From: Ruminococcus sp. AF46-10NS
Lineage (GTDB): Bacteria > Bacillota > Clostridia > Lachnospirales > Lachnospiraceae
Assembly: GCF_003474435.1 (NCBI RefSeq)
Contig: NZ_QRNF01000059.1
Location: forward strand, 1-15,066
DNA: 15,066 nucleotides
Direction of reading: 5' to 3'
Of the stretch, positions 1 through 7,526 are shown one piece after another. The number at the start of each line of letters is the position of its first letter. Position 1 is the stretch's first letter. The notes under the pieces were generated by a model, which had not been told where the DNA came from, made no database searches, and saw only the letters and a program-made list of their open reading frames with translations. The position numbers and the translations under genes were made by a program.

Positions 1-90
1 AGAGAACGAAAAATAATATAAATAAATCATAAAATATTGTATTTAGAATGAGGGGGCTCTCTGGTATCCTTAAACCATCAAAAACAGGTG

Positions 91-112
91 TGGACAAACA
101 CGAAAATGTCCA
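91..112 (+). promoter_or_regulatory. Inverted repeat in the leader of the sugar-transport operon
   Basis: TGGACA at 91-96 is matched by TGTCCA at 107-112 with a 10-nt spacer. The right arm runs up to the AAAGGAAGA ribosome binding site (about 114-122) of the first binding protein. A smaller repeat, GTGT/ACAC (88-91 and 98-101), overlaps it. It could be a regulator operator or an mRNA hairpin that modulates ribosome access. I do not recognise the regulator family. No T-run follows, so it is not a terminator. In bases 1-90 I see only AT-rich sequence, with no convincing -35/-10 pair at normal spacing. Confidence 0.3.
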
Positions 113-127
113 GAAAGGAAGAAAGAT

Positions 128-1347
128 ATGAAGAAAAAAGTAATGAGTGCAGTTTTGGCAGCAGCGATGGTTGTGGGTATGGCAGGTAACGTGGTTACTG
201 TTTCCGCAAAGGAAAAATATGATCTTACCTTATACAGCGTCAACACCACAGACCCGGATTTTGAGGACTGGCTTGCAAATGTGAAGATGCCACGGGCCTG
301 AACATTAATGTAATTGCGGCACCTACAGATACAGATACCCGTCAGCAGAAGATCACCACAATGCTTTCCACAGGAGATACTTCCGTGGATGTCATTGAGA
401 TCAACGATGAGATGAGCGCGGCATTTAAAAATTCCGGATGGCTGGAAGGACTGAATGATACAGTAATGACAGATGATATCATTGATCAGTTTGCTCAGGG
501 ATATGTAAAGGATATGATCACAGATAAGGACGGAAACATCGTCGGTGTTCCAGGCTATGCAGGATATCTTGCATTCTGGGTAAATCAGGAGATCATGGAT
601 GAGGTCGGAATCAAGTCCATTGATACAAAAGAGGACTTCATGAAGTATATGAAGGCTGTTTCCAAGGATGGAAGATTCGGTTACGGCGGTTCCTGGGAGA
701 AAACTTATGCATTTAACGAGCTTGCACAGTTTGTAAACATGTTCGGCGGCGATTATTTTGACTGGACCAAAGAGGAAAACAAGGAAGCGGTTCAGTTCCT
801 CCATGATCTGGTTGCTGATAAAGAAACCTCCATTGAGCAGATTGCTGATAAATATGATCAGATGAATCCGAAGATCAATGACGGAAAATACGGATGCTGG
901 TTTATGTGGGGCCTTGGAACAGATTATGCAAAGGCAGATATGCTTGGCGCAGATAAGATCCACATGGAAATGGTACCGGATTTCAGCGGTAAGGGAGAGC
1001 GTGCGATCTTTACAGATTCTTGGAACTATGTTCTTAACAAAGCATCCAAGAATAAAGATGCAGCTGTGAAATTCCTTCAGTATATGGCTGATGAAGGCGG
1101 AATGGAAGCTTCCTATAAAGCATTTGACAGATATCCTGCAAGAAAGGATGTTGCAGAGAAGGTAGTTCCGGATTCTGACCCGGCAAAAGAAATGTACAGC
1201 AGATATGCAAATGAATGCAATGTACAGGGACGTCCACTGGCGGCACAGACAATGGAATTTATCAGCGATATGGGAACGATCTTCCAGTCCTGTATGAAAG
1301 ACGAGATTACAGTTGATGAGTTCTGCAAGAAGGCTCAGGATGTGTAG
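128..1347 (+). pseudogene. Sugar ABC transporter solute-binding protein (SBP1), frameshifted
   Basis: This encodes an extracellular carbohydrate-binding protein of the CUT1 (MalE-like, SBP family 1) type. It starts at ATG 128 behind AAAGGAAGA and begins with a Sec signal peptide (MKKKVMSAVLAAAMVVGMAG, with a likely signal peptidase I site after VSA). The frame stops at TGA 299-301 after 57 codons. The rest of the protein continues in the -1 frame to TAG 1345-1347, reading ATGLNINVIAAPTDTDTRQQ and so on. Adding one base near 288-291 (ATGCC to ATGGCC) gives a continuous protein of about 406 residues that aligns with the intact paralogue at 4344-5597. Shared blocks include STGDTSVDVIEINDEM, AFWVNQEIMDEVG and YVLNK...AAVKFLQYMAD. 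No slippery heptamer is seen at the break, so programmed frameshifting is unlikely. There is no lipobox cysteine, which is unusual for a Gram-positive binding protein. A second frameshift may also trim the C terminus. Sugar specificity is unknown. Confidence 0.85.
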
Positions 1348-1376
1348 ATATGTATAAGTAAAAGATATAAAAAAAC

Positions 1377-1416
1377 AGCAATGTAAAGCAGAGGTAAAAG
1401 TCTGCTTTACATTGCT
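1377..1416 (+). promoter_or_regulatory. Perfect 16-bp stem-loop between SBP1 and the permease genes
   Basis: AGCAATGTAAAGCAGA (1377-1392) is the exact reverse complement of TCTGCTTTACATTGCT (1401-1416), with an 8-nt loop GGTAAAAG. No T-run follows on the + strand, so it is not a standard + strand terminator. A run of seven A precedes it (1369-1375), so on the - strand it would look like hairpin plus U-tract. Its place after the binding-protein gene and before the permeases fits the mRNA-stabilising or processing hairpins known in sugar-transport operons (malE-malF type), which allow more binding protein than permease. That role is inferred. Confidence 0.6.
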
Positions 1417-1439
1417 TGATGAACAGGGAGGAAAGTTCC

Positions 1440-2317
1440 ATGACAATAAGTAAAAAAACTATGAAGTGGATACCATGGCTTTTGATCCTGCCGGTTGTAC
1501 TGATCAGAGGCTTTACAACAGTATATCCCATTCTGATGACTGTGAAAAACAGCTTCTTTAATATCAGTATCCTTGCAGGTATCAATGAATTTATAGGCTT
1601 CAAGAATTACCTGAAGGTATTTTCTGATCCTAAAGTGCTTACATCGATCAGCTTTACGGCAATATTTGTGGTTGTTTCCATGATCCTGCATGTGATCCTC
1701 GGAGTTATCCTGGCACTGATCCTGAATATGAAATTCAAAGGCCGCCGTTTTCTGAGGACTATTGTGCTGATCCCATGGGCTATGCCAGCAGTAGTAGCCG
1801 GTATGGCTGCAAAATGGGCATTTAACAATGATTATGGTCTGATCAATGATTTTATCCGCTGGTTTGTACCGGGATACCAGAACAGCTGGCTGATCAATAC
1901 AGGTACTGCAAGAGCAGCGGTAATTGCAATGGACCTGTGGAAGGATCTTCCGTTCTTTGCAATTCTTGTACTTTCCGGACTTCAGTTTATTTCCGGCGAT
2001 ATCTATGAGGCAGCAAAGGTAGACGGTGCAAACGGGATTCAGAGCTTTTTCCGGATCACACTTCCGCTGATCGCAAAAAATGTCCTGACGTTATGTATTC
2101 CGTTCACACTCTGGAGACTGACAACCTCGATCTGGTTTATTCCATGACATCCGGAGGCCCTGGCGAGGATACTGCGCTGATCGCATACAGAATCACAACA
2201 GAAGCATTTACAAATCTGAACGTAGGATATGCTTCGGCGCTGGCCATGCTGCTGTTTGTTGTAATGGCAATCTTCAGCTGGCTGAACATACGTGTTATGA
2301 ATAAGTTTGACAGTTAG
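1440..2317 (+). pseudogene. Sugar ABC transporter permease, MalF type, frameshifted
   Basis: This is an inner-membrane permease subunit of a CUT1 sugar importer. ATG 1440 is chosen because AGGGAGG (1425-1431) sits 8 nt before it. The upstream in-frame TTG 1416 and ATG 1419 lie in or beside the hairpin and have no ribosome binding site. The first 229 residues carry an N-terminal membrane segment (about 10-32), further hydrophobic segments at about 68-97 and 105-125, and the EAA loop YEAAKVDGANG...ITLPL (about 189-210). The frame then drifts and stops at TGA 2145-2147. In the -1 frame it continues as DLVYSMTSGGPGEDTALIAY to TAG 2315-2317. One added T near 2126-2128 restores LTTFDLVYSMTSGGP, the conserved MalF-family segment, and a normal length of about 292 residues. 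It is either a true mutation, which would inactivate the importer, or a consensus error. Confidence 0.85.
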
Positions 2318-2328
2318 GGGGAATTATC

Positions 2329-3183
2329 GTGAAGAATACAGGAAAATATAATGTTTATCATAAAGTGGTATCCGTTGGAAGATGGGTTCTGTTTGCAATC
2401 GTGGCTTTTCTGATCCTGTTCCCGGTTTACTGGATCTTTATTTCTTCGATCACACCGGCAGGAGAACTGTTTAAAACACCGATTGATTATCTTCCGGATC
2501 ATCCCACACTGGAAAGCTACACATTTCTGCTACAGAATGTCGGACTGCTTTCAAAGATTGGAAACACCGTACTGATCGTCGGTCTTACTCTTGTGATCAG
2601 CACCGTGCTGTGTGCAATGGCAGCTTATGGCTTTTCAAGATTTAACTCAAAGGGAGTTTCTGTTGCATTTGCATTTGTTCTGGCTACCATGCTGATCCCT
2701 GAGGTTGTTACAGCCCGCCCGCTGTATGAGTTTATGCAGAAGGTAAAGCTGTATGATACATATCCGGGACTTATCCTTCTTTATATCAGTACCGTTATAC
2801 CGTTTACGGTTCTGATCCTCAGAAACTTTGTCGGTGAGATCCCGATCTCACTGGAGGAGGCAGCTGCTATTGACGGCGCATCTTTTTCACAGAGACTGTT
2901 TACGATCGTTCTGCCGCTGATGAAGCCGGCGATCGCTACGGTTTGCATCATCAACTTTATTACCTGTCTGAATAACTTTTTCACACCGTTGTTTTATTCA
3001 AATGGTATTCAGGTACTTTCAGTTTCCATCGTACAGCTTCCGTTACGTGACAACATGTATGGAGTTCCGTGGGATCTTGTCAGCTCCATGGGATGGATCA
3101 TCCTTCTTCCGATCATTATCTTTGTAGCTGTTTTTGAGAAACAGATCATGGATGGTATCATGGCAGGTGGAGTAAAAGCGTAA
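2329..3183 (+). CDS. Sugar ABC transporter permease, MalG type
   Basis: This is the second membrane-spanning subunit of the CUT1 importer, expected to pair with the MalF-type protein and with a shared cytoplasmic ATPase. It starts at GTG 2329 behind AGGGGG (2317-2322), only 11 nt after the preceding stop. The 284 residues show six hydrophobic segments (roughly 18-38, 78-100, 112-130, 145-165, 198-215 and 252-270). The EAA loop EEAAAIDGASFSQRLFTIVL (about 177-196) is the site that docks to the ATPase. The C terminus ...IMDGIMAGGVKA is the typical MalG-family ending. Length and motifs are intact, unlike its two upstream neighbours. The substrate cannot be read from the sequence. The adjacent GH172 gene suggests a fructofuranosyl- or arabinofuranosyl-type oligosaccharide. 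Confidence 0.92.
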   Translation: MKNTGKYNVYHKVVSVGRWVLFAIVAFLILFPVYWIFISSITPAGELFKTPIDYLPDHPTLESYTFLLQNVGLLSKIGNTVLIVGLTLVISTVLCAMAAYGFSRFNSKGVSVAFAFVLATMLIPEVVTARPLYEFMQKVKLYDTYPGLILLYISTVIPFTVLILRNFVGEIPISLEEAAAIDGASFSQRLFTIVLPLMKPAIATVCIINFITCLNNFFTPLFYSNGIQVLSVSIVQLPLRDNMYGVPWDLVSSMGWIILLPIIIFVAVFEKQIMDGIMAGGVKA

Positions 3184-3219
3184 ATATTTTTAATTTCCAA
3201 AAGAGAGGAGAAAACAGAT

Positions 3220-4347
3220 ATGTATCAGGCATTTACAGGCGGACTGGGAGGAATCGCACTTGCAAAGCATGGAAAAAGCCGTGCGATCAACGCGGAAAAT
3301 CCTCATGGAGAAAAAGGCAGAGGCGGTATGGCTGCAAGTCATCTGGGACCATCCAGAAAAGGAAGCCCGTGTCTTAAGGATATTGAGCCGGGAACTGTGG
3401 TAACTCTGGCAGAAATGGAAGGACCGGGACAGATCAATCATATCTGGATCACAGTCGATAATAAAACTACAGAGGCGGATTGCTTTGTACTGAGGGATCT
3501 TGTGATCCGTATGTACTGGGATGACGAGGAAACTCCTTCCGTGGAAAGTCCTCTGGGTGATTTCTTCTGCTGCGGATTCGGAAGGGAATGTTTTGTAAAT
3601 TCTGTTCCTGTGGCTGTTGTTCCAAGCAGGGGATTTAACTGCTATTTCCCGATGCCGTTTAAGAAGAAAGCAAAGATCACACTGGAAAACCAGCATGCAA
3701 ATAAAATACCGGCTTTCTTTTATCAGGTAGATTACTGTCTCTATGATGAGCTTCCGGACGATATTGCTTATTTCCATGCACAGTGGAGACGGGAACGGTT
3801 GACAGAAAAAACAAAAGATTATACAATTTTGGATGGAGTAAAAGGAAAAGGCCATTATATAGGAACCTACATGGCACTTACCACACTGGAACGTTACTGG
3901 TGGGGCGAAGGAGAAGTGAAATTTTATATTGACGGAGATGAGGAGTATCCGACTATCTGCGGAACAGGAACGGAAGATTACTTTGGAGGTTCCTGGAGCT
4001 TTGCGAAGCAGGTAGATGGGAAAACCGTGGAACAGAATTATAATACGCCATATCTGGGATATCCGTATTATTCTGCCCATGACGAACTGATCCATAATTT
4101 TTATCACAATGATGACTGCCCGCCAATGCGAGGATTTTACAGATGGCATTTACAGGATCCGATCTGTTTTGAAGAGAATCTCCGCGTTACAATTCAGCAG
4201 ATAGGTGTCGGATATCGTGGCCTGTTTGAACGACAGGATGATGTGGCAAGTGTAGCATACTGGTATCAGACACTTCCTCATGCACCGTTCCAGCCGTTGA
4301 TGTCAAAAGAGGACAGATGGCCAGATAAAAAGGGTGGTAGAGATTGA
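3220..4347 (+). CDS. DUF2961 / GH172-family glycoside hydrolase, cytoplasmic
   Basis: This 375-residue protein matches the DUF2961 family, now classed as glycoside hydrolase family 172. Characterised members act on alpha-D-fructofuranosides (difructose dianhydride I synthase/hydrolase) or alpha-D-arabinofuranosides. Family blocks seen are GPGQINHIWITV (about 68-79), WDDEETPSVESPLGDFF (about 100-116), FNCYFPMPF (139-147), GTGTEDYFGGSW (248-259) and DDVASVAYWYQ (340-350). Glu252 in GTGTEDYF is the likely catalytic nucleophile by family analogy, and Glu271 is a possible acid/base partner; both are inferences. There is no signal peptide, so hydrolysis should happen inside the cell after import. 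ATG 3220 has a GAGAGGAG ribosome binding site (3203-3210). The stop overlaps the next gene by 4 nt. Family assignment is strong. The exact substrate is not known. Confidence 0.88.
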   Translation: MYQAFTGGLGGIALAKHGKSRAINAENPHGEKGRGGMAASHLGPSRKGSPCLKDIEPGTVVTLAEMEGPGQINHIWITVDNKTTEADCFVLRDLVIRMYWDDEETPSVESPLGDFFCCGFGRECFVNSVPVAVVPSRGFNCYFPMPFKKKAKITLENQHANKIPAFFYQVDYCLYDELPDDIAYFHAQWRRERLTEKTKDYTILDGVKGKGHYIGTYMALTTLERYWWGEGEVKFYIDGDEEYPTICGTGTEDYFGGSWSFAKQVDGKTVEQNYNTPYLGYPYYSAHDELIHNFYHNDDCPPMRGFYRWHLQDPICFEENLRVTIQQIGVGYRGLFERQDDVASVAYWYQTLPHAPFQPLMSKEDRWPDKKGGRD

Positions 4348-5597
4348 AAAAACAGGTATTTTGCGTGGCGTTTGCCCTGGCTCTGGCAGTGACAGGATGT
4401 GGAGTCCGGAAGAAGGAGGCTGCATCTGATATTGTACCGGAGAACAGACAGGAACTGACGATCCTTCATGTGGATGCAGGCACAGAGGGCTTTGATTCTT
4501 TTATCAGCCAGGCGGAAAAAGATCTTGGAATAGAGATTCATATCGAAAAATGTCCGGCTAATGCGGACAATCGTCAGGCCAAAATAGCAACTCTTCTGAC
4601 ATCGGGAGATGATTCGGTGGATCTGATCACAGTAAATGATGAGATGATATCCGAATTTAAAAATAAGGGATTTCTTTTTCCGCTGGAAGATACCGTTATG
4701 ACAGAGGAGACAGCGGCGAATTTTCCACAGGAATACCTGAAAGAAATATGCATGTCAGACGGACATATTTTTTCGGTACCGTTCAAAATGGATATCATGG
4801 CATTCTGGGTGAACCAGGAATTGCTGGATCAGGCTGGTCTGGACAGACTCTCCTGTCTCAGTGATCTTGAGATCCTTCAGAAAAAGCTTCAGAATACGGG
4901 AAAATATGCATACGGGGATGCATGGGAGATTTCTTACATATATAATAGTATCAGCGAGTATGTCGATTTTTTCGGAGGAGATTATACAGACTGGACGGAT
5001 CCGAAAACAAGAGAAGCGGCAGAATATATGAAGCGAATGCTGGATACAGGGATGATATCAGAGGAGAATCTGATCGACCAGCATGACCAGCTGAATGAAA
5101 AATTTATAAACGGCCAGTATGGATGTATGTTCATGTATACTGGTGCGTTGAGTACCTTTCAGAATGCAGGCGTGTATGGAAAAGATAAGCTCCATATGGC
5201 ACCATTTCCGGAATTTGACGAGAAGGTGACCAATATCGCAACCTGGCAGTATGTACTGAATAAAAATTCTGCGCATAAAGAAGCAGCTCTGAAGTTCCTT
5301 CAGTATGTGTCCGGATATGAGGCCAGTAAAAATTACGGACAGCTGACAAAAATGTGTCCGGCAAGACTGGATGTGATCGAGGATAAGAGTCTTGAGCTGG
5401 AGGGAATTGAAATGATCCGGCAATATCTGAAAGATTATAAGCTGAAGGCAAGACCACTGTGTGCCGATTCCATAGAAGCTGTTTCGTCCATGGGAACGGA
5501 ATTTCAGAAATATGTGCTGGGACAGAAAACAGAAGCGGAATTTTTTGCCGGGGCACAGAACTGCATAGACCAGTATTACAAAAAAGCATCGTACTGA
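4344..5597 (+). CDS. Sugar ABC transporter solute-binding lipoprotein (SBP2)
   Basis: This is a 417-residue extracellular carbohydrate-binding protein, tethered to the membrane. It starts at TTG 4344, which overlaps the TGA of the GH172 gene (TTGA), with GGGTGG a few bases upstream, so translation is probably coupled. The signal peptide MKKQVFCVAFALALAVTGCG has a lipobox (VTGC) with the lipidated cysteine at residue 19. The mature part aligns along its length with SBP1 (SGDDSVDLITVNDEM, MAFWVNQELLDQAG, FFGGDYTDWTDPKTREAAEY, YVLNKNSAHKEAALKFLQYV), so the two are paralogues flanking the permease-enzyme block. SBP2 is intact and properly anchored, so it could serve the importer where SBP1 is broken, or bind a different sugar. 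The last codons form part of the downstream terminator hairpin. Confidence 0.9.
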   Translation: MKKQVFCVAFALALAVTGCGVRKKEAASDIVPENRQELTILHVDAGTEGFDSFISQAEKDLGIEIHIEKCPANADNRQAKIATLLTSGDDSVDLITVNDEMISEFKNKGFLFPLEDTVMTEETAANFPQEYLKEICMSDGHIFSVPFKMDIMAFWVNQELLDQAGLDRLSCLSDLEILQKKLQNTGKYAYGDAWEISYIYNSISEYVDFFGGDYTDWTDPKTREAAEYMKRMLDTGMISEENLIDQHDQLNEKFINGQYGCMFMYTGALSTFQNAGVYGKDKLHMAPFPEFDEKVTNIATWQYVLNKNSAHKEAALKFLQYVSGYEASKNYGQLTKMCPARLDVIEDKSLELEGIEMIRQYLKDYKLKARPLCADSIEAVSSMGTEFQKYVLGQKTEAEFFAGAQNCIDQYYKKASY

Positions 5598-5607
5598 TGC
5601 TTTTTTT
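5580..5607 (+). terminator. Rho-independent terminator after SBP2
   Basis: An A-run plus GCATC (5580-5590) pairs with GATGC plus a T-run (5596-5606) around a 5-nt loop, followed by further T. The left arm and loop lie inside the final SBP2 codons and the stop codon TGA (5595-5597). With A and T runs on both sides it can act in either direction. It separates the sugar operon from the heat-shock operon. Confidence 0.85.
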
Positions 5608-5642
5608 GTTGCGAAAAAATAAGAACTTTTTTTCAAAACATA

Positions 5643-5671
5643 TTGACAAATATTTTACATGGTGATATCTT
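5643..5671 (+). promoter_or_regulatory. Sigma-A type promoter of the hrcA operon
   Basis: A perfect -35 box TTGACA (5643-5648), a 17-bp spacer and the -10 box TATCTT (5666-5671, four of six consensus bases) lie just upstream of the CIRCE operator. The start of transcription would fall near 5678-5680, so bound HrcA would block initiation or early elongation. The placement is typical of class I heat-shock genes. Confidence 0.8.
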
Positions 5672-5685
5672 AAAGACTGTAGATG

Positions 5686-5712
5686 TTAGCACTCCACTAA
5701 AATGAGTGCTAA
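5686..5712 (+). promoter_or_regulatory. CIRCE operator (HrcA binding site)
   Basis: TTAGCACTC (5686-5694), nine bases, then GAGTGCTAA (5704-5712) match the CIRCE consensus TTAGCACTC-N9-GAGTGCTAA at all 18 arm positions. HrcA, encoded just downstream, binds this element to repress the operon. Repression is relieved on heat stress when GroE is occupied. No second copy is seen in the window, so prmA and later genes are not under direct CIRCE control here. Confidence 0.97.
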
Positions 5713-5771
5713 CAGATATAAAAAAGAATCAACATCCGTCAGGAAGAATAAAAAGGAAAGGAGATGGCTTC

Positions 5772-6815
5772 ATGGAAGAGGTGTTGAATGAGCGCAAGCA
5801 AAAAATCTTAAAAGCAATCATCAAGACCTATATGGAAACCGGAGAACCGGTTGGCTCCAGGACCATTTCCAAGTATGCGGATCTCAATGTAAGTTCCGCA
5901 ACGATCCGAAATGAAATGTCAGACCTGACAGATATGGGCTATATCGTCCAGCCTCATACCTCAGCAGGAAGAATTCCTTCTGATAAGGGCTACAGACTTT
6001 ACGTTAATGAGCTGATGAAGGAGAAGGAAGCCGAGGTTGCAGAGCTGCGGGATCTGATCATTGAGAAGACAGATAAGATGGATAAGGTGCTTAAGAAGGT
6101 TGCGAAGGTTCTTGCTTCCAATACCAATTACGCTACCATGGTTTCCGTTCCGCAGTACAGCGGCAACAAGATCAAGTTCATCCAGCTGTCGAGAATGAGC
6201 GAGCTTCAGCTTGTGGCAGTGGTTGTCAGTGACAACAACACAGTCCGGAACCAGATCATCAATCTGGATGAAGAAATGGACGACCAGACGATCCTGAAGC
6301 TGAATCTTCTTCTTAACACCAATCTCAACGGGATTCCGATCCAGGATATCAATCTTGGGATGATCGCCAGGCTGAAGGAACAGGCAGGCAGCCATAGTGG
6401 TGTGGTGGCCACAGTTCTGGATGCAGTGGCAGCCACTATTCATGTGGAAGAGGAAGATATGGAGATCTACACTTCAGGTGCAACTAACATTTTCAAGTAT
6501 CCGGAGCTTGCCGATAAAGAGAAGGCAACGGAGCTGATCTCCGCATTTGAAGAGAAGCATGAACTTGCCGATCTTGTGAAAGAACAGATGTCAGATGGAG
6601 AAAATACAGGAATCCAGGTTTACATTGGTGATGAGATGCCGATCCAGACCATGAAGGACTGCAGCATTGTAACTGCCAGATATGAACTGGGAGACGGAAT
6701 GTACGGAACCATCGGGATCATCGGCCCCAAGAGAATGGATTATGAGAATGTAGTGGACAGTCTGAAGGAACTGAAGAATCATCTGGATGACGTTTTGAAA
6801 AAGAAGAAAACTTAG
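5772..6815 (+). CDS. hrcA: Heat-inducible transcription repressor HrcA
   Basis: HrcA is the repressor of class I heat-shock genes and needs GroEL/ES for activity. The protein has 347 residues, a normal length for the family. The N-terminal winged helix includes the recognition region SSATIRNEMSDLTDMGYI (41-58) and the signature QPHTSAGRIPSDKGYR (60-75). The remainder is the GAF-like and dimerisation part, with YELGDGMYGTIGIIGPKRMDY near the C terminus. ATG 5772 is chosen because AAAGGAG (5757-5763) precedes it by 8 nt and the family begins MxE...R...IL. An in-frame GTG at 5706 lies inside CIRCE and cannot be the start. It is first in the operon and self-regulated through CIRCE. Confidence 0.97.
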   Translation: MEEVLNERKQKILKAIIKTYMETGEPVGSRTISKYADLNVSSATIRNEMSDLTDMGYIVQPHTSAGRIPSDKGYRLYVNELMKEKEAEVAELRDLIIEKTDKMDKVLKKVAKVLASNTNYATMVSVPQYSGNKIKFIQLSRMSELQLVAVVVSDNNTVRNQIINLDEEMDDQTILKLNLLLNTNLNGIPIQDINLGMIARLKEQAGSHSGVVATVLDAVAATIHVEEEDMEIYTSGATNIFKYPELADKEKATELISAFEEKHELADLVKEQMSDGENTGIQVYIGDEMPIQTMKDCSIVTARYELGDGMYGTIGIIGPKRMDYENVVDSLKELKNHLDDVLKKKKT

Positions 6816-6833
6816 AAAGGCGGTAGAAGAAAA

Positions 6834-7469
6834 GTGTCGGAGGAAACAAAGAAAACATCCGAAGAGCAGGAAGCGGAGAACGAGATTCCCGTAACTGACG
6901 GAGATCAGGAAGAAAAAAACCTGACACCGGAGGGAGAAGATCTGCCGGAGGAAGAAAACAATACTCCAGGCGAAGAAGCTGCCCCACAGGATAAAAAAGA
7001 AGAAAAATCAAAAACTTCCTTCTTCGGAAAGAAGAAAAAAGATAAATCTGAGCAGAAGGTGGAGGAGCTTACCGATCGCCTGAAGCGAACCATGGCTGAA
7101 TTTGATAATTTCCGTAAAAGAACAGAAAAAGAAAAATCCAGCATGTATATCATCGGAGCAAAAGAGATCGTTGAGAAGATCCTGCCGGTAGTGGATAACT
7201 TCGAAAGAGGTCTTGCACAGGCACAGGAAGGCGATGCTTTTGCAGATGGAATGAAAATGATCTACAAGCAGCTTACCACAACACTGGATGAGCTCGGTGT
7301 GAAGCCGATCGAAGCAGTTGGTAAAGAGTTTAACCCGGATTTCCATAATGCAGTGATGCATGTGGAGGATGAAGAGGTTGGCGAGAACATTGTGGTGGAA
7401 GAATTCCAGAAAGGTTACACTTATAAGGATTTTGTAGTACGCCACAGCATGGTAAAAGTTGCTAACTGA
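6834..7469 (+). CDS. grpE: Nucleotide exchange factor GrpE
   Basis: GrpE is the cytoplasmic cochaperone that releases ADP from DnaK. It has 211 residues and starts at GTG 6834 behind GAAAGGCGG, 18 nt after hrcA. Residues 1-75 are low-complexity, rich in Glu and Lys, and probably disordered. The coiled-coil part follows, with the conserved DRLKRTMAEFDNFRKRTEKE (81-100) and ILPVVDNFERGL (116-127). The C-terminal beta-wing domain has KEFNPDFHNAVMHV (164-177) and the closing GYTYKDFVVRHSMVKV (194-209). All family hallmarks are present. It is co-transcribed with hrcA, dnaK and dnaJ. Confidence 0.97.
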   Translation: MSEETKKTSEEQEAENEIPVTDGDQEEKNLTPEGEDLPEEENNTPGEEAAPQDKKEEKSKTSFFGKKKKDKSEQKVEELTDRLKRTMAEFDNFRKRTEKEKSSMYIIGAKEIVEKILPVVDNFERGLAQAQEGDAFADGMKMIYKQLTTTLDELGVKPIEAVGKEFNPDFHNAVMHVEDEEVGENIVVEEFQKGYTYKDFVVRHSMVKVAN

Positions 7470-7526
7470 TTAATTGTTAACAAGTTGTAATTTTACAGAT
7501 ACAGACTAAAACAGGAGGAAAAAATC

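Noticed and set aside
284..301. Programmed -1 ribosomal frameshift in SBP1.
   Set aside because: No X XXY YYZ slippery heptamer is present around GAAGATGCCACGG, and no downstream pseudoknot is evident. A base loss explains the data more simply.
70..1446. 458-codon open frame on the - strand across SBP1.
   Set aside because: Its translation is rich in Cys, Ile, Ser and His with no domain. It is antisense to a clearly conserved binding protein, and such long shadows are common opposite + strand genes of this codon bias.
3190..4149. 319-codon open frame on the - strand across the GH172 gene.
   Set aside because: Composition is that of an antisense shadow with no recognisable motif, and the + strand frame is a well-conserved enzyme.
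5706..5771. In-frame upstream extension of hrcA from GTG 5706.
   Set aside because: The GTG is inside the CIRCE operator, lacks a ribosome binding site and adds residues absent from the family. ATG 5772 has AAAGGAG at 8 nt.
7470..7526. TTGTTAACAA palindrome between grpE and dnaK as an operator or terminator.
   Set aside because: The palindrome is only 10 bp, AT-rich, without a T-run and unlike CIRCE. It is best treated as chance.
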